DNA of 19,688 nucleotides from Actinomyces sp. ICM47 (lineage in GTDB: Bacteria > Actinomycetota > Actinomycetes > Actinomycetales > Actinomycetaceae). The DNA lies in assembly GCF_000278725.1 (NCBI RefSeq), contig NZ_ALCA01000075.1, forward strand, positions 1-19,688, written 5' to 3'. How positions within the stretch are numbered: position 1 is the stretch's first letter; each line of letters opens with the position of its first letter. The position numbers and the translations under genes are program-made. Shown here piece by piece: positions 14,838 to 19,688 of this stretch. The notes under the pieces are model-generated. The model was not told the DNA's origin and ran no database searches. It saw nothing but the letters and a program-made list of their open reading frames with translations.

Positions 14838-15023
14838 CTGTCCACAGTGCGCACAGGGTGCAGGGGCCTCTGGAGGACTCTCGTTTTACCTGCTTGGTGA
14901 GGCGAAAACCCACGTGTTTGCGCGCATCTGCGAGGGCCTTCGTCAGGGGCGCGTCAAGCATGTGATCAAGGAGTGTGATCCTGAGTGCCCGCTCTGTCCA
15001 CAGGTATGCGCCCCTCGTCCACA
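14838..15023 (+). promoter_or_regulatory. Three DnaA-box-like 9-mers upstream of nrdH
   Basis: CTGTCCACA at 14838-14846 and 14994-15002, and TCGTCCACA at 15015-15023. All contain GTCCACA, the core of the actinobacterial DnaA box (TTGTCCACA). No replication gene is nearby, so regulation of nrd by DnaA is more likely than an origin. Otherwise 14620-15036 shows no credible gene. Confidence 0.35.
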
Positions 15024-15036
15024 GTCGAGGCGGTGC

Positions 15037-15084
15037 ACACAACATCTAGGGGTCGGTTGCGAGGATGGCCCCAAGGTGTAGTGT
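15037..15084 (+). promoter_or_regulatory. nrdH promoter flanked by two NrdR-like boxes
   Basis: TTGCGA (15057-15062), a 16-nt spacer and TAGTGT (15079-15084) form the likely promoter. ACACAACATCTAGGGG (15037-15052) and CCCCAAGGTGTAGTGT (15069-15084) are exactly 32 bp apart start to start, the spacing usual for NrdR box pairs. The second box covers the -10, so NrdR would repress transcription when dATP is high. NrdR itself is not in the window. Confidence 0.55.
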
Positions 15085-15165
15085 TGTGGTGTTCGCGGCG
15101 AACGAGCCGCCAGAGAGTCAATTAGGTAAGCAACGTCCGGCCCCAAGCCGCAAGGAGACACGAAC

Positions 15166-15411
15166 ATGTCGATCACCGTCTACTCCAAGCCCCGCTGCCC
15201 GCAGTGCGACGCGACCTACCGCGCCCTCGACAAGCAGGGCATCTCCTACGAGAAGATCGACGTCACCCAGGACGCAGAATCCCTCGCCTTCATCAAGGGT
15301 CTCGGCTACCAGCAGGCCCCCGTCGTCGTAGCCGGCGAGGATCACTGGTCCGGCTTCCGCCCCGACCGCATCAAGGCCATCGCCGCCGCAGCCCTGGCGA
15401 TGTCGGCCTGA
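15166..15411 (+). CDS. nrdH: NrdH redoxin (glutaredoxin-like)
   Basis: An 81-residue thioredoxin-fold protein that supplies electrons to class Ib ribonucleotide reductase. The active-site motif is CPQC (Cys11 and Cys14) after VYSKPR. The NrdH-specific segment HWSGFRPDRIKAI near residues 60-72 is present, and YQQAPVVV carries the cis-Pro. The start is well supported by AAGGAG (15150-15155) before the ATG. It is the first gene of the nrd cluster but is separated from nrdI by 301 bp and a strong terminator, so nrdI and nrdE need read-through or their own promoter. Confidence 0.96.
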   Translation: MSITVYSKPRCPQCDATYRALDKQGISYEKIDVTQDAESLAFIKGLGYQQAPVVVAGEDHWSGFRPDRIKAIAAAALAMSA

Positions 15412-15422
15412 GGCGCGTCGAC

Positions 15423-15449
15423 AAGCCCCGGCCACTCGGCCGGGGCTTT
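15423..15449 (+). terminator. Rho-independent terminator after nrdH
   Basis: AAGCCCCGGCC and GGCCGGGGCTT make an 11-bp stem with loop ACTC, ending in TTT, 12 nt past the nrdH stop. Confidence 0.85.
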
Positions 15450-15463
15450 CGCATGTCCGGGTA

Positions 15464-15486
15464 GGGACGAGGCCGGGGCAACCCCG
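15464..15486. repeat. Dispersed 13-mer copy in the nrdH-nrdI gap
   Basis: GGGACGAGGCCGGGG lies just after the nrdH terminator and is followed by CAACCCC, so GGGG-CAA-CCCC can pair. A near copy (CCCAGGCCTCGTC, other strand) lies near 15654. Nothing else is seen in the 301-bp gap apart from the GACACT at 15671. Confidence 0.6.
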
Positions 15487-15670
15487 CGCAAACGCGCAGA
15501 TACGGGTCGCGCGGTGAGGAATGCGACAAGCCATGTGACCAGGGGAAATGCCTGAACAGTGCGGCTAGCACACCTGCCCCATCCGGGCGCGCTCACGAGG
15601 CCTGCTACTGCGTCAATGATCCCACAAGGGGACACGCCCCCACGTCACCGCGCCCAGGCCTCGTCAGTGA

Positions 15671-15676
15671 GACACT
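15671..15676 (+). promoter_or_regulatory. Possible -10 element for nrdI-nrdE
   Basis: GACACT, the same hexamer as at 13056, about 37 nt before the nrdI ATG. The nrdI start has a clear Shine-Dalgarno (GGAAGGA, 15701-15707). No -35 is evident. Confidence 0.3.
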
Positions 15677-15712
15677 AGAAGCTCACCGTCCCGACAAGTC
15701 GGAAGGAACACC

Positions 15713-16129
15713 ATGGGCATCGTCGTCTACTTCTCGTCGGCGACGGGCAACACCCGCCGTTTTGTTGAAAAGCTTGGCCTCCCGGCTGCGCGGATCCCGT
15801 TGCGCCCCAAGGATGAGCCGCTGCGCGTGCGCGAGGAGTACGTGCTGATCGTGCCGACCTACGGGGGTGGCAATATTAAGGGCGCGGTTCCTAAGCAGGT
15901 CATCAAGTTCCTCAACAATCCCGAGAATCGTGCCCTGTGTAGGGGCGTTATCTCGTCGGGTAATACCAACTTCGGCAAGGCCTACTGCATCGCGGGCGAT
16001 ATCATCGCGGCCAAGCTGGGGGTTCCCCACATGTATAAGTTCGAGCTCCTTGGCACGCCTGAGGATGTCTCCAGAGTTCGCGAAGGACTGGAACAGTTTT
16101 GGCAGAAAACTACACCGACACAGGCGTAG
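15713..16129 (+). CDS. nrdI: NrdI flavodoxin for class Ib ribonucleotide reductase
   Basis: A 138-residue flavodoxin-like protein. The FMN-binding loop is [11 protein letters not shown] (residues 8-18), followed by the NrdI-typical PTYGGGN...[13 protein letters not shown] and [16 protein letters not shown]. NrdI provides the oxidant that assembles the manganese-tyrosyl radical in the NrdF subunit. Shine-Dalgarno GGAAGGA precedes the ATG. The 3' end overlaps nrdE by 31 nt, so translation of nrdE is coupled. The length is normal for the family. Confidence 0.96.
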   Translation: MGIVVYFSSATGNTRRFVEKLGLPAARIPLRPKDEPLRVREEYVLIVPTYGGGNIKGAVPKQVIKFLNNPENRALCRGVISSGNTNFGKAYCIAGDIIAAKLGVPHMYKFELLGTPEDVSRVREGLEQFWQKTTPTQA

Positions 16130-18255
16130 AGGAAGCTCTCTCCCCGGAGCTGGACTACCACGCGCTGAACGCACAGCTTAACCTGTACGACGCGGACGGA
16201 CGCATCCAGTTTGACGCGGATCGTAAGGCCGCTCGCCAGTACTTCCTCCAGCATGTCAACCAGAACACGGTGTTCTTCCATGACCTGGAGGAAAAGCTGA
16301 AGTACCTGGTGGATGAGGGCTACTACGAGCAGCACGTCCTGGATCAGTACGACTTCGCGGATATTAAGGCGCTGTATAAGCAGGCCTACGCCCACAAGTT
16401 CCGCTTCCCGACGTTCCTGGGCGCGTTCAAGTACTACACGTCGTACACGCTCAAGACCTTCGACGGGAAGCGCTACCTGGAGCGCTTCGAGGATCGCGTC
16501 GCCATGGTGTCTCTGTACCTGGCGCGCGGCGACATCGAGCTGGCTCGCAGCTTCGTTGACGAGATCATGACGGGCCGCTTCCAGCCGGCCACCCCGACCT
16601 TCCTCAACGCCGGCAAGGCGGCGCGCGGCGAGCTGGTGTCCTGCTTCCTGTTGCGCATCGAGGACAACATGGAGTCGATCGCGCGCGGCATCAACTCTGC
16701 GTTGCAGCTGTCCAAGCGCGGCGGCGGCGTCGCCCTGCAGCTGACGAACCTGCGTGAGTCGGGTGCCCCGATTAAGAAGATTCAGAACCAGTCCAGCGGC
16801 GTCGTGCCCGTCATGAAGCTGCTCGAGGACTCCTTCTCCTACGCGAACCAGCTGGGCGCGCGTCAGGGCGCGGGTGCCGTGTACCTGCACGCGCACCACC
16901 CGGACATCATGCAGTTCCTGGACACCAAGCGCGAGAACGCGGACGAGAAGGTCCGTATCAAGACGCTGTCCCTGGGCGTCGTCATCCCGGACATCACGTT
17001 CGAGCTGGCACGCAAGAACGAGGACATGTACCTGTTCAGCCCCTACGACGTGGAGCGCGTGTACGGCGTGCCCTTCTCCGAGATCTCGGTGACGGAGAAG
17101 TACCACGAGATGGTGGACGACGGCCGCATCCACAAGCGCAAGATCAACGCGCGTCGTTTCTTCCAGACGATCGCGGAGATCCAGTTCGAGTCCGGTTATC
17201 CCTACATTGTCTTCGAGGACACGGTGAACAAGGCGAACCCGATCAAGGGCCGCATCACCATGTCGAACCTGTGCTCGGAGATCCTGCAGGTGTCCGAGGC
17301 CTCGACCTACAACGATGACCTGTCGTACTCGCACGTCGGCAAGGACATCTCCTGCAACCTGGGTTCGCTCAACATCGCGAAGACCATGGATTCCCCGGAC
17401 TTCTCTAAGACGATTGAGATGGCGATCCGCGGCCTGACGGCTGTGTCCGACCTGTCGGACATCGGTTCGGTGCCGTCGATTGCGCGCGGCAACGCGATGA
17501 GTCACGCGATCGGTCTGGGCCAGATGAACCTGCACGGGTACCTGGCGCGCGAGCACGTGCACTACGGGTCCGAGGAGGCGCTGGACTTCACGAACATGTA
17601 CTTCATGACGGTCCTGTTCGAGGCCATCAAGGCCTCGTGCACAATCGCGCGCGAGCGCGGTGAGCGCTTCGAGGGCTTCGAGGACTCCGCGTACGCGTCG
17701 GGCGAGTTCTTCCGCAAGTACATTGACGAGGAGTGGGCACCCGCCACGGACAAGTGCCGCGAGCTGCTCGCCGCCTCGTCCATCAAGGTCCCGACCCAGG
17801 CGGACTGGGAGGCCCTGGCTGCCGACGTCGCCACGTACGGCATGTACAACCAGAACCTGCAGGCGGTTCCGCCGACGGGTTCTATCTCGTACATTAACAA
17901 CTCGACGTCGTCGATTCACCCGATCGTGTCCCGCGTGGAGATCCGCAAGGAAGGCAAGATCGGCCGCGTCTACTACCCGGCACCGTACATGACGAACGAG
18001 AACCTGGAGTACTACCGGGACGCGTACGAGATCGGCCCGGAGAAGATCATCGACACCTACGCGGTGGCCACCCAGCACGTGGATCAGGGCCTGTCGCTCA
18101 CGTTGTTCTACCCGGACACGGTGACGACGCGTGACCTGAACAAGTCCTACATTTACGCGTGGAGGAAGGGCATCAAGACTCTGTACTACATGCGCCTGCG
18201 CCAGATGGCCCTGGAGGGCACGGCGGTTGAGGGCTGCGTGTCCTGCATGCTGTGA
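16099..18255 (+). CDS. nrdE: Ribonucleoside-diphosphate reductase class Ib, alpha subunit NrdE
   Basis: A 718-residue catalytic subunit that reduces ribonucleoside diphosphates to deoxy forms in the cytoplasm. Active-site residues are visible: Cys182 in GELVSCFLL, Asn390-Cys392-Glu394 in SNLCSEI (thiyl radical Cys392), Cys419 in [10 protein letters not shown], and the C-terminal electron shuttle Cys713/Cys716 in GCVSCML. The nucleotide-binding phrase [19 protein letters not shown] is present. The protein lacks the ATP-cone, as expected for class Ib. It starts at TTG 16099 inside nrdI, with GGAA 6 nt upstream; the overlap makes the TTG credible. The beta subunit gene nrdF does not follow and must lie elsewhere. 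Confidence 0.97.
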   Translation: MAENYTDTGVEEALSPELDYHALNAQLNLYDADGRIQFDADRKAARQYFLQHVNQNTVFFHDLEEKLKYLVDEGYYEQHVLDQYDFADIKALYKQAYAHKFRFPTFLGAFKYYTSYTLKTFDGKRYLERFEDRVAMVSLYLARGDIELARSFVDEIMTGRFQPATPTFLNAGKAARGELVSCFLLRIEDNMESIARGINSALQLSKRGGGVALQLTNLRESGAPIKKIQNQSSGVVPVMKLLEDSFSYANQLGARQGAGAVYLHAHHPDIMQFLDTKRENADEKVRIKTLSLGVVIPDITFELARKNEDMYLFSPYDVERVYGVPFSEISVTEKYHEMVDDGRIHKRKINARRFFQTIAEIQFESGYPYIVFEDTVNKANPIKGRITMSNLCSEILQVSEASTYNDDLSYSHVGKDISCNLGSLNIAKTMDSPDFSKTIEMAIRGLTAVSDLSDIGSVPSIARGNAMSHAIGLGQMNLHGYLAREHVHYGSEEALDFTNMYFMTVLFEAIKASCTIARERGERFEGFEDSAYASGEFFRKYIDEEWAPATDKCRELLAASSIKVPTQADWEALAADVATYGMYNQNLQAVPPTGSISYINNSTSSIHPIVSRVEIRKEGKIGRVYYPAPYMTNENLEYYRDAYEIGPEKIIDTYAVATQHVDQGLSLTLFYPDTVTTRDLNKSYIYAWRKGIKTLYYMRLRQMALEGTAVEGCVSCML

Positions 18256-18268
18256 TGCTTCGTTGAGT

Positions 18269-18305
18269 GGCGCGGGGGTCGGGAAACCGGTCCCCGCGCC
18301 GTTTT
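18269..18305 (+). terminator. Rho-independent terminator after nrdE
   Basis: GGCGCGGGG (18269-18277) pairs with CCCCGCGCC (18292-18300), with an inner CGG-GAAA-CCG, then GTTTT. It ends the nrdI-nrdE transcript. Confidence 0.9.
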
Positions 18306-18314
18306 CTGCGCGCG

Positions 18315-18409
18315 GACGAGGCGGGGGCGGGGCTTCGTGGGCGCGGCAAGCTGGGTGCGCTGTGGGTGTGGGACGAGGCCGGGTAGCGTGCGTGGGACGA
18401 GGCCGGGGC
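18315..18409. repeat. Cluster of three dispersed 13-mer copies
   Basis: GACGAGGCGGGGGC at 18315 and GACGAGGCCGGGT at 18372 are near copies; GACGAGGCCGGGG at 18396 is exact. All are in the same orientation, in the 256-bp gap between nrdE and the next gene, which otherwise holds only the nrdE terminator and a GGAG ribosome-binding site. Confidence 0.65.
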
Positions 18410-18511
18410 AGGGCCGCGCGTGAGGGCTGAGCCAGCCCAGGCCTCGCCGCTGAGCATCTGGCGCGTTAGGATCGGTCGAGCATCTGCCGGACAACGATTG
18501 TGGAGTGACGC

Positions 18512-18916
18512 ATGAGTGATCCCATCAACCCCTACCCGCAGCAGGCACCTTACGGCCAGGGGGATACAGGCTACGGGCCGGGCTACGGTCCGCAGGGTTT
18601 CCCCGGCTACCAGGCTTCGCCTTTCGCGGTGCAGCGCGTCCAGTCGAACGCGTCGACGGTCCGCACCTTGTCCTTCCTGAGTTTTCTGTTCGGCGGCCTC
18701 ATGCTGTCGGGCGCGATGTGGATCTGGTCCGACAAGCTGATCGAGGAAGCCCGACTCGCGGGCGTGCCGATGCCCCTGATGAACGAACTCGCGAGCGCCC
18801 GATCAGCCGCCAAGATGTGCTCGATCATTCATCTTGTAGTCCTCGGCGTTGCCCTGGTGGTCCTCATCGTCATCGTGGCGGTGTGGGGATTCTTGTTGGC
18901 GTCGATCTCGAGCTGA
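18512..18916 (+). CDS. Small membrane protein with Tyr/Gly/Pro/Gln-rich N-terminus
   Basis: A 134-residue protein of unknown function. Residues 1-40 are low complexity (MSDPINPYPQQAPYGQGDTGYGPGYG), likely disordered and cytoplasmic. Two transmembrane segments are at about 52-72 and 104-131, joined by WIWSDKLIEEARLAGVPMPLMNELASARSAA. That loop matches the gene at 19086 (W-x-W, L...AR..G.P), so the two are paralogues. The ATG has GGAG at 18502-18505. Proteins of this layout occur widely in actinobacteria without an agreed role. Confidence 0.8.
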   Translation: MSDPINPYPQQAPYGQGDTGYGPGYGPQGFPGYQASPFAVQRVQSNASTVRTLSFLSFLFGGLMLSGAMWIWSDKLIEEARLAGVPMPLMNELASARSAAKMCSIIHLVVLGVALVVLIVIVAVWGFLLASISS

Positions 18917-19085
18917 TGAGCGTTGCGCCACGCGGCTCCCGAGGTCTGTCCCCGGAACAAGAGTAGCAGCGGGGGCGGAGCGATCAGTGATTCCCGGTGG
19001 GTATCTGGGTCCACCCACAGTGCCGACAGCGGTCTGCGATACCATGAGCCGTAGATTCATGAGAGACAGTCACTGGGAGTAATGG

Positions 19086-19673
19086 ATGAGCGATCCCGAG
19101 AATATCTTTGCGCAGCAGGTGTCCGACGACTACATGGCCCTCGAACGGCAAGGGAAGAGCGACCAGCAGGGTCCCTATAGCCAGCAGGAAGCGTACGGTC
19201 AGGCGGGATACGGTCAGCAGGTCGCGTATGGTCAGCAGGGTCCTTACGGTCAGGCGGGATACAGCCAGGCACCTTACGGTCAGCAGGGTCTCTACGGCCA
19301 GGCGGGATACGGTCAAGCGGGATACGGCCAGCAGGGGCCCTACGGTCAGGCGGGATACGGCCAGCCCGTGTATGGTCAGCCCCTGTATGCGTCGCCAGCC
19401 AACTACGAGTACGAATCAATTCGCTCCAGCGCAATGATCGTCATGTGCATGGCCGGCATCAGCTTCTTCATTGCCCCGATTATTCTGTCTGTTCCCGCCT
19501 GGGTATGGGGGCACTCGCTTGTCTCAAAGGCACGGTCGATTGGGGCCCCACAGGACGTTGTGGACCGTGCGCGCGCGGGCTGGCTCGCCGCGATGATCAT
19601 TTCGATCCTGCAAATTAGCGGCTTCGTCTTGTTCATTGTGATCTTTTGGATGGCCCTTGCGTCGCAATCATGA
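19086..19673 (+). CDS. Membrane protein with long YGQ-repeat N-terminal tail
   Basis: A 195-residue protein, paralogue of the gene at 18512; both begin MSDP. Residues 30-100 are tandem short repeats of the type [11 protein letters not shown], rich in Tyr, Gly and Gln and encoded by imperfect DNA repeats of about 15-18 bp (TACGGTCAGGCGGGA and relatives). Two transmembrane segments follow, about 116-141 and 165-191, with the shared loop [27 protein letters not shown]. The tail length can vary by repeat slippage. The ATG 19086 has GGGAG at 19075-19079. The 169-bp gap before it shows no other feature I can support. Function is unknown; low-complexity tails of this type can mediate self-association. 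Confidence 0.85.
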   Translation: MSDPENIFAQQVSDDYMALERQGKSDQQGPYSQQEAYGQAGYGQQVAYGQQGPYGQAGYSQAPYGQQGLYGQAGYGQAGYGQQGPYGQAGYGQPVYGQPLYASPANYEYESIRSSAMIVMCMAGISFFIAPIILSVPAWVWGHSLVSKARSIGAPQDVVDRARAGWLAAMIISILQISGFVLFIVIFWMALASQS

Positions 19674-19688
19674 CCTCGTGCGGGCGGG

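Noticed and set aside
14838..15023. Chromosomal replication origin
   Set aside because: Only three DnaA-like 9-mers, no AT-rich unwinding region, and no dnaA, dnaN or gyrase genes nearby.
14815..15045. 76-residue minus-strand open frame in the nrd control region
   Set aside because: No recognisable domain or ribosome-binding site, and it covers the DnaA-like and NrdR-like sites; regulatory DNA explains the region better.
15982..18078. 698-residue minus-strand open frame opposite nrdI/nrdE
   Set aside because: Shadow of the codon pattern of nrdE; Val/Leu/Arg/His-rich, with no motifs.

Overview
This is about 19.7 kb of high-GC DNA with actinobacterial gene content: class Ib nrdHIE, a GluBCDA-like amino-acid importer, a GtrA protein and a patatin-like protein. 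The many GTG/TTG starts, the apparent leaderless promoters and the overall gene style fit Actinomycetaceae (Actinomyces/Schaalia type). That assignment is an inference from style, not a database match.

Layout. 1-1451 (minus): the 5' end of an S33 prolyl-aminopeptidase-like hydrolase, then an overlapping azlC-azlD pair (branched-chain amino-acid exporter). 1699-4756 (plus): a polar amino-acid ABC importer operon (lipoprotein binding protein, two permeases, ATPase) with a strong hairpin between the binding-protein gene and the first permease. 4757-5575: a gene-free stretch between convergent genes that holds three different repeat arrays, namely a 108-bp tandem repeat and two arrays with 19-bp periodicity whose units occur in both orientations. 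5576-6706 (minus): RNase HI joined by a long disordered linker to an NTF2-like C-terminal domain. 6793-10421 (plus): two homologous secreted or lipoprotein genes flanking a secreted permuted NlpC/P60-type (C92-like) hydrolase; the first homologue is broken by a one-base frameshift at a G run, and the hydrolase gene is locally AT-rich. 10610-12964 (minus): an S9 prolyl oligopeptidase/oligopeptidase B-like enzyme. 13068-14619 (plus): a GtrA-family membrane protein and a patatin-like hydrolase. 14620-15165: a regulatory region with two pairs of NrdR-like boxes and three DnaA-box-like 9-mers. 15166-18255 (plus): nrdH, nrdI and nrdE. nrdF is not in the window. 18512-19673 (plus): two related membrane proteins with Tyr/Gly/Gln-rich N-terminal tails.

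Two signals run across the window. First, the 13-mer GACGAGGCCGGGG (either strand) occurs nine times exactly, plus several near copies, in intergenic spacers and inside genes. In genes it always falls in probable linkers or surface insertions and reads as DEAG or PASS. Second, at least six genes carry a TAnnnT-like or GACACT hexamer 6-7 nt before the start codon and no good Shine-Dalgarno sequence, which points to leaderless transcripts.

The most interesting undescribed items are the dispersed 13-mer, the 19-bp bidirectional arrays, and the duplicated lipoprotein/amidase cassette with its frameshift.
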